A stretch of 64,000 nucleotides of DNA from Chiridota heheva. Taxonomy: Eukaryota > Echinodermata > Holothuroidea > Apodida > Chiridotidae. Positions 24,595 through 34,690 of the stretch are shown here, in pieces. The notes under the pieces are model-generated. The model did no database searches. It was not told the DNA's origin and saw nothing but the letters and a program-made list of their open reading frames with translations. Within the stretch, counting starts at the first letter, position 1. Each line of letters opens with the position of its first letter. Location: the NCBI GenBank assembly GCA_020152595.1, contig JAIGNY010004486.1, positions 1,204,001-1,268,000 of the forward strand, in the 5' to 3' direction. The translations under genes were made by a program, and so were the position numbers.

Positions 24595-25190
24595 AATACA
24601 AACATGCTCAACTTTTTCCCCCTTATAAACCAGATAGAGCTGGTTCTTTCTACCAAATCAGAATAAAAATTTAGGACATTAATTTGCAGATTATCATAGG
24701 CCTATTATGTGTCCACTTTATTAAAACGAAGACAATTGTTTTTTTGCTATTAATTCGCTTCACTTGCTATTCAGACACTTCATTATAAATTCCATTCCGT
24801 ACTCAGATTTATTATTCAACTTTGAAAATGCAGTACAGATTAATTTGCAGATTATCAAGTCTATTATGTGTCCCTCTATTCAAGCAAAGACTTATTATCA
24901 TTATTATTTTTTTTGCTTACTCATTCGCAAGACACTTCATTATAAATTCCATTCAGCCGAGATCTATTATTCAACTTTTTCATCCCAGAACAAATCCTTT
25001 AATTGATGCCATTCAAGTCTGGAATGCATTTGTTTTTCTTAATATAAATTTCTTTTTATAAAAATAGTTTGAATTCCTTTCCTAGGGCAGCAATCTTTTG
25101 TTCCCTAGTAGCTGAACAATGCATGAGGTTGGATGGACAATAGATGTGGACAGATGGACAGTAATGATGCTATATCCCCTCTTCAGCAAC
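24595..25190. repeat. dispersed repeat copy, paralogue at 42350-42775
   Basis: It shares long blocks with 42.35-42.78 kb: CATGCTCAACTTTTT at the start, ACACTTCATTATAAATTC in the middle, and at the end TATAAAAATAGTTTGAATTC, GAACAATGCATG and ACAATAGATGTGGA. This copy has an internal duplication of about 160 bp (two ACTTCATTATAAATTCCATT segments near 24780 and 24940). Family unknown; no TIRs or target duplication identified. Confidence 0.75.
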
Positions 25191-26223
25191 TTCATTGGAG
25201 AGGAAATTAAAAAGTTAAATAAATTTTCTCTAAAATAAATTAATTGTTAAGAATATGAGGATGAAGGCGTCAACCTTCCATAGTAGACTTGCTACACCAG
25301 CCATTTCTACACAAATAAGACCAGAGCTTTAAACTTGAATATCTCCTTAACAGAACACTTTCTTCACCATTTTTGTTTCTTTTGAAGTCCTTGTTCATAT
25401 AAGATGTACATGCTTGACCACTGAACTATTCCGATAACTTCCAAGATGATCTAACAAATGTTGCCTTCAGATGTCACTGACCTAATTGACAGTGATGGGA
25501 TGACTCTGGTCAGGTACTCAGAAGTTCAGGTATCAATGATACTTAAACTTCTCCTGAACAGAATAAGATATCAAAGTAGGTTCTTCACCATGTTGTTTCT
25601 ATTAAAGTCCTCTTTCATTTAATATAAACTTGCTTGACCACTCAACTAATCCTTTGATACTTTCTTACTAAGAAGTAAACGACAACATTTCTGTAGCTTT
25701 TTATATATCTTTAAATATCAGTGCATATTCATATTGACATTTTAACATGTATAATCTCTATATCCATATTTCAAGTATGGTATATTACTTCTTCTTGTCT
25801 CCAGCCATGTCTTGCATTGTTTTGTTTCTCAGTGCCATTCTCAAAGTCGGACATCCGGGGAATGTTGTGGTGCATGGCAATGAAACAATGCTTTTTTTGA
25901 CAATTGCAGCCAATCCGGAGAAAAACCTATTTTTTGTCATTTTTAACAAATACTGGACAGAATTTATTTTTCTTCACAAATGTTGTGTTTTAGATAATAG
26001 TTTCCAATCATATATGAGTACCATTAATTTTCGCTGACTGGCTGAGGCGACACAAGTATTCATAAAAAATATCCAATTGACTGTGATGATAAAGTTTCCC
26101 TTCCAACTTGGCACAACCGTACTGAGCCCGTACACGGTTACGTCCACTCAGACCTCAAGAATGACACCAAAAATGTTCTCCTGTTTCTACTAAGCAAAAA
26201 CCTTCCTGAAATTGTATTCATGC
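25191..26223. other. intron with dispersed repeat at 25437-25545
   Basis: The stretch CTTCCAAGATGATCTAACAA ... ATGTTGCCTTCAGATGTCAC ... CTCTGGTCA ... AGGTATCAATGATAC (25437-25545) has a paralogue at 31147-31253, where MITE-A copy 3 is inserted. Two further related segments (TCTTCACCATTTTTGTTTCT and TTCTTCACCATGTTGTTTCT) flank it, so it looks like a partly tandem unit. The plus ORF 25747-26037 has no recognisable similarity. Confidence 0.6.
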
Positions 26224-27468
26224 ATAAGATCTTGTTGATGTGAGGTAGCAAGATCTTGTTGATGTGAGGTAGCCAGATCTTGTTGATGTAAGCTAGCAAG
26301 ATCTTGTTGATGTGAGGTAACAAGATCTAGCAAGATCTTAAAGTTAGCAAGATCTTGTTGATGAGGTAGCAAGATCTTGTTGATGTAAGGTAGCAAGATC
26401 TTGTTGATGTGAGGTAGCAAGATCTTGTTAATGTGAGGTAGCAAGATCTTGTTGATGTAAGGTAGCAAGATCTTGTTGATGTGAGGTAGCAAGATCTTGT
26501 TGATGTAAGGTAGCAAGATCTTGTTGATGTTAGCAAGATCTTGTTGATGTGAGGTAGCAAGATCTTGTTGATGTAAGGTAGCAAGATCTTGTTGATGTAA
26601 GCTAGCAAGATCTTGTTGATGTGAGGTAGCAAGATCTTGTTGATGTAAGGTAGCAAGATCTTGTTGATGTAAGCTAGCAAGATCTTGTTGATGTGAGGTA
26701 GCAAGATCTTGTTGATGTAAGGTAGCAAGATCTTGTTGATGTAAGGTAGCAAGATCTTGTTGATGTAAGGTAGCAAGATCTTGATGTGAGGTAGCAAGAT
26801 CTTGTTGATGTGAGGTAGCAAGATCTTGTTGATGTGAGGTAGCAAGATCTTGTTGATGTGAGGTAGCAAGATCTTGTTGATGTGAGGTAGCAAGATCTTG
26901 TTGATGTGAGGTAGCAAGATCTTGTTGATGTAAGCTAGCAAGATCTTGTTGATGTGAGGTAGCAAGATCTTGTTGATGTGAGGTAGCAAGATCTTGTTAA
27001 TGTGAGGTAGCAAGATCTTGTTGATGTGAGGTAGCAAGATCTTGTTGATGGAAGGTAGCAAGATCTTGTTGATGTGAGGTAGCAAGATCTTGTTGATGTG
27101 AGGTAGCAAGATCTTGTTGATGTGAGGTAGCAAGATCTTGTTGATGTAAGGTAGCAAGATCTTGTTGATGTGAGGTAGCAAGATCTTGTTGATGTGAGGT
27201 AGCAAGATCTTGTTGATGTAAGGTAGCAAGATCTTGTTGATGTAAGGTAGCAAGATCTTGTTGATGTGAGGTAGCAAGATCTTGTTGATGGAAGGTAGCA
27301 AGATCTTGTTGATGTGAGGTAGCAAGATCTTGTTGATGTGAGGTAGCAAGATCTTGTTGATGTGAGGTAGCAAGATCTTGTTGATGTGAGGTAGCAAGAT
27401 CTTGTTGATGTAAGGTAGCAAAATCTTGTTGATGTTAGGTAGCAAGATCTTGTTGATGTGAGGTAGCA
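26224..27468. repeat. 24-bp minisatellite, about 52 copies
   Basis: The unit is GTAGCAAGATCTTG plus TTGATGTGAG, 24 bp and a multiple of 3, with an AGATCT site in each unit. Positions vary as GTGAGG/GTAAGG/GTAAGC. The minus strand reads LLPHINKI repeats in one frame and TSTRSCYL in another, giving ORFs of 382 and 209 codons. There is no start context, no unique flanking coding sequence and variation is not concentrated at third positions, so I do not call a gene. Confidence 0.97.
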
Positions 27469-27884
27469 AGGCCATGGATACACTCTTATCTTAAACAAAC
27501 AAGTTTGAAAATAATGCACAATTAAGCTTTCTGGGTTTAATGATTGACAACTTGTTTTAACCAATCACTGCAATATTTTGCCTAGCAACAAAAACTGCAT
27601 AACTAAGTGGGGAAAACATCCTACGCAATACTGGCACAGTACAGCTAGCTAGCGGCAAGCGCTCATGTAGTCAATGCAACTTACTGTACAAAACAAATTT
27701 CTGCACACACAATGGAAAGCCAGTGTAAAGTTGTGAAGAATTGGAGTTATATGGGGGAGAGGTTTGGAATGTGTAATCAGTCTTGCAGCTGAGTTCTGCG
27801 TGTGTAAGATATGTATGAAACATTGAAATGTAAGTGAAATTGGTTAACTAAACACGATGTTCATGAAAGGAAATCACACATCCA

Positions 27885-28519
27885 CCAAGTAGGAATTAGT
27901 TTCCCATGGTTGTAAATAAAGGTCTCAAAAATCTCCCAAAAATCTGGACAGAAATAATATTAATGTAGAAATGTACAGTACTGAAAACATCAATAAATAC
28001 CACCACTTTCCCTTTTTTGCAATTTACCACAATTATGGGAGAAGTTTTTCAGAGCAATGAACTCAAAATGTTGTGGCTGAAACCTTTACTTAAGCATTTC
28101 TTGCTCAACATTTCCTGCTTATATAAGCATTTCTTGTTTACATAAGCATTTCTTGTTTACATAAGCATTTCTTGCTTACAGTTTTCTTGCTTACATAAGT
28201 TTTTCTTGCTTACATAAGCATTTTCTGCTTACATTTTTCTTGCTTACATAAGTGTTTCTTTCTTGCTTACATAAGCATTTCTTGCTTACATTGTTCTTGC
28301 TTACATAAGTTTTTCTTGCTTACATGGGTTTTTTGCTTACATAAGCATTTCTTGCTTACATAAGTTTTTCTTGCTTACATCAGTTTTTCTTGCTTACATC
28401 AGTTTTTCTTGCTAACATAAGCATTTCTTGCTTACGCAAGAAATATTATAAAAGATAAATAAAAAAAGAATTTCTTCCCGAGAATACCTTTTTTTAGGAA
28501 CCACAGATTTTCAGGTCTG
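27885..28519. mobile_element. MITE-A copy 2, expanded by an internal minisatellite
   Basis: Perfect 8-bp target duplications CACATCCA lie at 27877-27884 and 28520-28527. The left part (TTCCCATGGTTGTAAATAAA, GACAGAAATAATATTAATGT, ACAATTATGGGAGAAG) and the right part (AAGAAATATTATAAAAGATA, GGAACCACAGATTTTCAGG) align to copies 1, 3, 4 and the 56.2-kb fragment. Between them is a 19-bp minisatellite (28090-28437). Without it, the element would be about 287 bp, the family length. Confidence 0.88.
28090..28437. repeat. 19-bp minisatellite inside MITE-A copy 2
   Basis: The unit is TTTCTTGCTTACATAAGCA, with degenerate and partial copies (TTTTTCTTGCTTACATAAGT). The core GCTTA-CA-TAAGC is an inverted repeat with a 2-nt spacer. 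The seed may be the MITE segment that reads TTTACACAAGAAATC in copy 3. Confidence 0.93.
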
Positions 28520-28640
28520 CACATCCATATCCAAGACAGCCATGAAGTGGAGAGGTCAGTGCTCAGAGGACACACTGCTTGGAGGAGGAGGATAGGTCAA
28601 AGCCAACAGATATGTGTATGAGGGGGAAAGCAGTTTTTTC

Positions 28641-28895
28641 TCAGCAAAGTGGCTCATTGGTAGAGAGTCAAACTCATATTCCAAAGATACTGGCTTTGAT
28701 TTCCAAAAAGTCCTGCTTCGCATCCTTTCGCAAGACACTTTATTCTACTTGCTTTAGTCCACTCAGCTGTTAAATGAGTACTTGCTGAGGATTTAACCTG
28801 CAGTGGACTGGTGTCCTAACCAGGAAGAGTTATTGATTCTCATCTGCTTGCAGCACAGAAACCGGAGAAGCTTTGGGGACTTCATGGCCCGGAAA
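28641..28895 (+). mobile_element. tRNA-derived SINE, copy 2 (diverged)
   Basis: It contains AAGTGGCTCATTGGTAGAG (A-box-like) and GGCTTTGATTTCC (B-box-like). The tail is shared with 61453-61725: TACTTGCTTTAGTCCACTCA followed by GCTG, ATGAGTACTTGC, GTGGACTGGTGTCCT and AGAAACCGGAGAAG. It sits in the large intron 426 bp 3' of the unk exon at 29321 in transcript sense. Confidence 0.7.
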
Positions 28896-28938
28896 GGATT
28901 CAACTTTAAAACTAATTATAGCATATCTGCATTTCAGA

Positions 28939-29012
28939 GGGAAACTTGGTTCATGGTTCAGTTAGGTAATCCTTTTGGAAACTTGGTTCATGGTTCAGGT
29001 AGGTAATCCTTT
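28939..29012. repeat. 38-bp direct duplication
   Basis: GGAAACTTGGTTCATGGTTC followed by AGTTAGGTAATCCTTTT occurs twice in a row, with one base difference (AGTTAGG versus AGGTAGG). Confidence 0.9.
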
Positions 29013-29320
29013 TGAGCCAGGGCATGTAAGGATAATCTAGAGATGAAATCAGAACTCAAACACTCAAGTGACCTCTGAAAGTGGCATTTTTTTTGCTCAG
29101 GGATCCACAAATAAAGCTGAAAAACCTTTCGCTGAACAAAGACACCTAAACTTATGATTGTCCTGGAAGAACATAAGGTTCACCTCCAAATGTGTAAAGC
29201 ACATTTTCTGTTCAAAATTATGTTGACCACAGGGCAGAGCTTGCACAAATATGTTTGTCCCGACAGAGCTTTGTTGTTGTCCCGGGCAGACGGACAAGTG
29301 ATTTGTCGTATGAGACCTAC

Positions 29321-29496
29321 CTGTTCTATTTGTTGCTGTTGTTGTTTCTGCTGTTGAATATGATGTGGAACAAAAGCTGGGGGTAATTGTGACAGCGGAG
29401 ATGCAGGACTCTCTGATATGGATGACTTGTGATTCAATGTAGTGCCACCTCCAGAAGGAATGTTGACAGGTTGTGAAGTGCTTCCCAATCCTAGAC
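29321..29496 (-). CDS. unk: unk exon: PVNIP / Gln-rich segment
   Basis: 176 bp, 58 residues beginning SLGLGSTSQPVNIPSGGG, then a Ser/Pro-rich stretch and HHIQQQKQQQQQIEQ. The S-x-PVNIP element also occurs at this place in vertebrate UNK. The acceptor is TTCTTTGCAG|GT and the donor CAACAAATAGAACAG|GTAGGT. The Gln run is a mixed CAG/CAA tract and could vary in length between individuals. The exon ends in phase 0, matching the next one. Confidence 0.9.
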
Positions 29497-29654
29497 CTGC
29501 AAAGAAGAAATTTCAAGTTTTACGAAAACATGACCACTTTTGTTTTCAGAATCTAACTACAATGGTAAATACTGTCATGATTCGTATCCCCATGCAAATT
29601 GACACCTATACCATATGACCCAGCCAATTATAAAACTGGCATCTGACACTAAGT

Positions 29655-29930
29655 TCCACATGGCATCCCATGTCCCATATGGCATCCCACCCCATGTCCC
29701 ACAAGACATCCCATTCCTTGTCCGACATAGCATTCCACCATATCTCAGAAATGGCATCACACCCCATGACATCCCATCCCATGACATCCCATCCCATGTC
29801 CCACATAGCATTCCACCATATCTCCCACATGGCATCCCACCCCTTGTCCCATCCCATGGTCCCACATGGCATTCCACCATATCTTGAACATGGCATTCCA
29901 CCATATGTCCCACATGGAATGAAAGTTTAG
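29655..29930. repeat. degenerate minisatellite (CCCACATGGCATCCC)
   Basis: Units of about 24 bp such as CCCACATGGCATCCCACC and CATTCCACCATATCTC, the reverse complement of the 11.1-kb array. A short extension occurs at 30055-30110. It lies in the 1.4-kb intron between the unk exons at 29321 and 30892. Confidence 0.9.
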
Positions 29931-30891
29931 TTCATATAATAACTTATATGCAAATAAACTGCTGAATAAGAAAAAAAGGCAGTCAAATAATTATGCCTGA
30001 TATAGCCCTTGGTGTATACCACATGGTATATATTATATCATGTCCTGCATGGCCCCATCCATGTCCCACATGGCATCCCTCCCTATGCCCATATGCAGTC
30101 ACATCCTGTCACACTCCCTGACTAAGCATACTAAATAAAAAAAATCTAGTCCATTCATATACTGTAGCAAGTTTATGCAAATAACCACAATATTAAAGGC
30201 AGAGTTTAATAATCATGTCTGATACAACTGTTGGTGCCCAAATATTTTGAAGCAATATTGGAAAATCATATCATTTTACAGGTTTCTTCTAAGGAAATAT
30301 CAAATGTTTTGTAGACTTTTTAAGGAAATTAGTCTTTAATCTGTCTTGAGTGTCTCTAAAAAACTAACATTTTGTAAGGAAATTCTAACCTTTCATAAGG
30401 ATATCTGAAGAAACTTTAACTTTTTCTAAGGAACTCTGAAGAAACTTTACATTTCTGAGGAATTCTCCAAAAAATTACATTTCTGAGAAAATCTCAGGAA
30501 AAAGTGTGGACGGCTGAACGGACAACTGGATGGATAAAATCACCATGACATAGGTTTGCATTATGCTTCACATGCGAACCAACAAAAAATTGAGAATTTT
30601 TTGAGAATTAGCAAATATGAAGACAATTTTTCAATTGATTAAATAATCAATTAAATCAATATCTGTTTGAAGGAAAATATTGAGAAGTTTGAGGTTCATT
30701 AAATAACACAACAACAAATGATATCAGCTAGGGCCACTGGGGTGTATATCTAGTTTTAAAATAAATGCATGGTTCAAAAGGGAGAAGAAAAATAGAAAGA
30801 ATCCTACTAACCACTTACAATAATTCTACTTAATGTTTTGTAAGAATGAAGCAAGAAATAAACCATACAATTCTTAAATCAATTCACTTAC
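29931..30891. other. intron, nothing recognised apart from simple repeats
   Basis: Intron between the exons at 29496 and 30892. It contains weak imperfect repeats of TTTCTAAGGAA/CTGAAGAAACTT around 30285-30500. No gene or transposon end was found. Confidence 0.45.
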
Positions 30892-31011
30892 TTGCAGTAA
30901 TTTGACCAATGCTAGCACTAGAGCTACCTATAGAAGAATTGTCATTATCTAGTTCACGATCTAAGGCAGAAACATCAAAGTCATCCAAGTTGAGATCATC
31001 TAATGCGTTAC
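30892..31011 (-). CDS. unk: unk exon: acidic NALDDLNLDDFDVSALD block
   Basis: 120 bp, 40 residues: NALDDLNLDDFDVSALDREL, then DNDNSSIGSSSASIGQITA. It continues the conserved block of the previous exon (vertebrate UNK has A-L-D-D-L-D-L-N-E-F here). The acceptor is GCCTTTAG|GT and the donor is GCAA|GTAAGT; phase 1 on both sides. The acidic, amphipathic character (alternating D and L) fits a short linear interaction motif in a disordered tail. That role is inference. Confidence 0.93.
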
Positions 31012-31146
31012 CTAAAGGCAAAAAACAAGCATAAAATGGATTTACATGAGAAAATGGACTGATGACATCACAAATTGACCTACAATCATGTTGGAAAATT
31101 AAACAAGTTTTCAGTTTTGTTATTTTCATGACATTTAAAAGCTTTT

Positions 31147-31253
31147 AACTTCCAAGACAATCTAGCAAATGTTGCCTTCAGATGTCACTGATTGACATTA
31201 ATGGGATACCTCTGGTCATGCACTCAGTGTTCACATCTGGTTAGGTATCAATG
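31147..31253. repeat. dispersed repeat, paralogue of 25437-25545
   Basis: It shares AACTTCCAAGA, CAAATGTTGCCTTCAGATGT, CACTGA, GGGAT, CTCTGGTCA and AGGTATCAATG with 25.4-25.5 kb. It is cut by MITE-A copy 3 directly after TATCAATG; the 25531-25538 site is the uninterrupted version. Confidence 0.85.
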
Positions 31254-31548
31254 CAGACTTGCAATTAATTATACAATTTTCCACGGTTCTGGTTAAAGGT
31301 GTCGAAAATCTTCCCAAGAAAAATTGTGACAGACACAACAGTAATGTATAGTTAATACATCTTTATATACTTCCTTCTTTCACAACCTTAATGTACTTTT
31401 CATTGCACAATTGCATGGGGGACGTTTTTAGAGCACTTATTTACCACTGCGGTTTACACAAGAAATCTATAAAAAAAAAAATCTTCACGCAAATACCCAT
31501 TTTCCCTGCAGTTATAAACCGCCAGAACCATAAATTTTTCCAGCTTTG
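31254..31548. mobile_element. MITE-A copy 3 (hAT-type), perfect target duplication
   Basis: 295 bp, running from CAGACTTGCAATTAATTATA to TAAATTTTTCCAGCTTTG. The flanks TATCAATG (31246-31253) and TATCAATG (31549-31556) are identical 8-mers. A related locus at 25531 has a single TATCAATG, that is, an empty site. The inverted ends carry CCACGGTTCTGG and CCAGAACCATAAATTTTTCC. No coding capacity. It is followed without any gap by the 25-bp array. Confidence 0.93.
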
Positions 31549-32545
31549 TATCAATGATCCATGAGAAGCTTCGTATCAATGATCCATGAGAAGCTTCGTA
31601 TCAATGATCCATGAGAAGCTTCGTATCAATGATCCATGAGAAGCTTCGTATCAATGATCCATGAGAAGCTTCGTATCAATGATCCATGAGAAGCTTTGTA
31701 TCAACGATCCATTAGAAGCTTCGCATCAATGATCCATGAGAAGCTTGCATCACTGATCCATGAGAAGCTTAGTATCAATGATCCATGAGAAGCTTCGTAT
31801 CAATGATCCATTAGAAGCTTCGTATCAATGATCCATGAGAAGCTTCGTATCAATGATCCATGAGAAGCTTCGCATCAATGATCCATGAGAAGCTTGCATC
31901 ACTGATCCATGAGAAGCTTAGTATCAATGATCCCATGAGAAGATCCATTAGAAGCTTTGTATCAATGATCCATGAGAAGCTTCGTATCAATGATCCATTA
32001 GAAGCTTCGTATCAATGATCCATGAGAAGCTTCGCATCAATGATCCATGAGAAGCTTCGCATCACTGATCCATGAGAAGCTTAGTATCAATGATCCATGA
32101 GAAGCTGTATCAATGATCCATGAGAAGTGATCAATGATCCATGAGAAGCTTTCAATGATATCAATGATCCATGAGAAGCTTCGTATCAATGTATCAATGA
32201 TCCATGAAAAGCTTCATATCAATGATCCATTAGAAGCTTCGCATCAATGATCCATGAGAAGCTTGCATCACTGATCCATGAGAAGCTTAGTATCAATGAT
32301 CCATGAGAAGCTTCGTATCAATGATCCATGAGAAGCTTCGTATCAATGATCCATTAGAAGCTTCGTATCAATGATCCATGAGAAGCTTTGTATCAACGAT
32401 CCATGAGAAGCTTCGATCAATGATCCATGAGAAGCAGATCAATGATCCATGACAGGCTTCATCAACGATCCGTATCAATGATTCATGAGAAGCTTCGTAT
32501 CAATGATCCATGACAAGCTTCGTATCAATGATCCATGAGAAATTC
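31542..32545. repeat. 25-bp minisatellite seeded at a MITE end
   Basis: The unit is AGCTTCGTATCAATG plus ATCCATGAGA, 25 bp, with AAGCTT at each junction. The first unit begins inside the last 7 bp of MITE-A copy 3 (AGCTTTG), then its 3' target duplication (TATCAATG), then 10 bp of flank. Variants include AGCTTTG, AGCTTCGC, AGCTTGCATCACTG and CCATTAGA. Blocks of several units recur (31691-31800, 31835-31940, 32010-32100, 32230-32300), indicating higher-order duplication. Confidence 0.95.
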
Positions 32546-33130
32546 CTTCATTTGTGGTGAACAAATATTTTAGCCACTGCGTAATGTACAGGCCATGCGA
32601 ATGTACAGGCCATCCGCGAGAATGTACAGGCCACTGAGAAGCGAAATGTATCAGGCCATCCTGAGAAGTTCTGTACAGGCCACTGCGATCCATGAGAAGC
32701 TGTACAGGCCACTGCGATCGATCATCTGATCCAGGCCACTCGCGATCCATGAGAACTGTACAGGCCACCGCATCACTGATTCAGGCCACCATGAAAGCGT
32801 CGATCAATGATCCAGGCCACTGCGTAATGTACAGGCCACTGCGAATGTACAGGCCATCCATGCGAATGTACAGGCCACTGTATCAATGATCCAGGCCAAG
32901 CTTTGTATCAATGATCCATGACAGGCCATCAATGATCCATGTAAAGTATCAGGCCATGACAAGCGTATCAATGTACAGGCCACTGCGTAAAGTACAGGCC
33001 ACTGCTTTATTTACAGGCCACTGCTTTATTTACAGGCCACTGCCTAATGTACAGGCCACTGCCTAATGTACAGGCCACTGCCTAATGTACAGGGCACTGC
33101 GTAATGTACAGGCCACTGCATAATGTACAA
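32546..33130. repeat. 19-bp minisatellite (GTACAGGCCACTGC) and mosaic transition zone
   Basis: From about 32990 to 33130 the unit is a clean AATGTACAGGCCACTGCCT. Between 32575 and 32990 pieces of this unit are mixed with pieces of the 25-bp unit (for example GATCCATGAGAAGCTGTACA then GGCCACTGCGATC). The mixture switches unit type many times within 400 bp. Confidence 0.93.
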
Positions 33131-33580
33131 GGCAGCTTGCAAGTATTATTAATACACACACATTTGTGTAGGCCTGCCTCGCTAAAGTAAATGAAAATTG
33201 CGCATAAAACACTGAAAACAATAAAAAAAATCGGAGTATTATTATCCAAAAAAATATTAAGAAAAAGTTGTTACCCAATCCTTGTATAATGTTGATTTTT
33301 GAATCATGAAATTTGGGTTAACAATCCAATATAAAATATAAAAATTCTTTTGTTTATTGTATCAAACTTCCATGAGGTTTTAATGAACTTTGACCAATTG
33401 TCAACAATAATACACTATTGAGATCTCGAACATGCTTACTTCTTCACAGTATAGTAACTTGACTTGCAGATTGTGATTAATTCACAGATACACGACCTTG
33501 TGCAAGGTTTGTGGCAACTGGAAATGCGTGATAAAACTTGTAAAATATTCTAATTTGTTTCTAACACATTTTACAGAAAA
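33131..33580. other. intron, nothing recognised
   Basis: AT-rich sequence between the mosaic array and the hAT transposase remnant. It may include the 3' end of the hAT element, but no terminal inverted repeat could be placed. Confidence 0.4.
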
Positions 33581-34428
33581 CTAACAAAACACAAACATAT
33601 ATTTAAACACTTCAAACTGTAAAACTGCCATTAAAAAGCAGGCTAAAAAACTTTTCTTCTTGGCTTCTTTTCCTGCCAGTTTTACTGCTCTTTGAAAATT
33701 AAACTCCAACATTGGTGACTCTTTACATGAAATACGCATGAGCACTGCAAGTTTATCATCCGCAAGCCTTGATCCTAGCTTGTTTTTCACTTTAATTTGG
33801 TAACTAAATCCCCTTTCACAGGGTACACTTGAAACTGGAATGGTAAGGGCAATGGTACAGAGTGTGGCAATATTTGGAAAATCCTCTAAATGATTTTGAA
33901 CTTTTTCTTCTCCAAATGTGTCCATATCCTTTATCTTTTCAGGTAGGGTTTTGTGGTTGAAAATGGAAAATGGTGATGTTACAGTGTGCTTTTGAAGAGA
34001 ATTGGGCTTCCAAGTTTGTGATGAAATTGTCTCTGACAGCTTCTATAGTGTCCACATCAGCTCTACGACCCCCATGAATATTCTAATCAAGGTCTATGCC
34101 CTTGCATGTGTTTGTGTCCCCATCATCTAAGGCATCATATACCAGTTGAAGCTCCTTGCCATTTTTGTTTTTTCAGGGTTTTCGCAGTTGCGTCTATCAT
34201 TGTTCCAATTGAAGAAATGTCCAATGTTTCTTTCTCGAAGTAGAGACTCAAACGTGTAATGTCAGACAACCAAGAAGAAATGCTGTTGTTGGAACAAACA
34301 ATTTGGTTTTTATGGACACTGTCAGTCCATGAATCACCATCTGATGCAGCATCAGCCTCAAGTGCTGTTACTAAACTGGCATAGTTTGATGATACAGCTT
34401 TTACCGAATTGAAGGCCAGCCATTTCAC
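33581..34428 (-). pseudogene. hAT transposase middle and C-terminal dimerisation region
   Basis: Residues at 34135-34428 (KWLAFNSVKAVSSNYASLVT...) are followed, after frameshifts, by FPNIATLCTIALTIPVSSVP then CERGFS at 33780-33880. The P-x-S-S-x-x-C-E-R-x-F-S pattern is the C-terminal hAT dimerisation motif, and the Glu is thought to be part of the catalytic triad. The block from 33930 to 34130 is degraded. Confidence 0.85.
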
Positions 34429-34458
34429 TTTGTATACCTGTTTCAGCGTGAGATCCCC

Positions 34459-34690
34459 TTAATGCAACATAAGTTGTATTTCTCTTAATTTGCTCTGTCG
34501 CAAACTTGATCTGCTGTAAAAAGTGTAGATGGAACTGATAATATCCCAGTACTTTGTAAGATAGGGGACTTTACTAGCTGCTTGTGACACTGCTAGATGT
34601 AATCTGTGGGTAGAGCAATGTACGTTGATTAATTTTGGATTTAATTCCCGTATTCTCGCACAAACTCCTGTATGCAGTTCAATCATCACC
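34459..34690 (-). pseudogene. hAT transposase segment with C-x-x-H motif
   Basis: The minus strand reads VGIGSDRALVMIELHTGVCA then RIRELNPKLINVHCSTHRLH and LAVSQAASKVPYLTKYWDII. The C-S-T-H motif and preceding G-S-D are hAT signatures (DDE-type Asp followed by C-x-x-H). It is contiguous with the last, most degenerate unit of the 60-bp array and ends in a stop after KLREIQLMLH. Confidence 0.88.

Noticed and set aside
26327..27564. 382- and 209-codon ORFs (LPHINKIL, TSTRSCYL repeats)
   Set aside because: 24-bp array shadows; a unit that is a multiple of 3 and lacks stops keeps two frames open.
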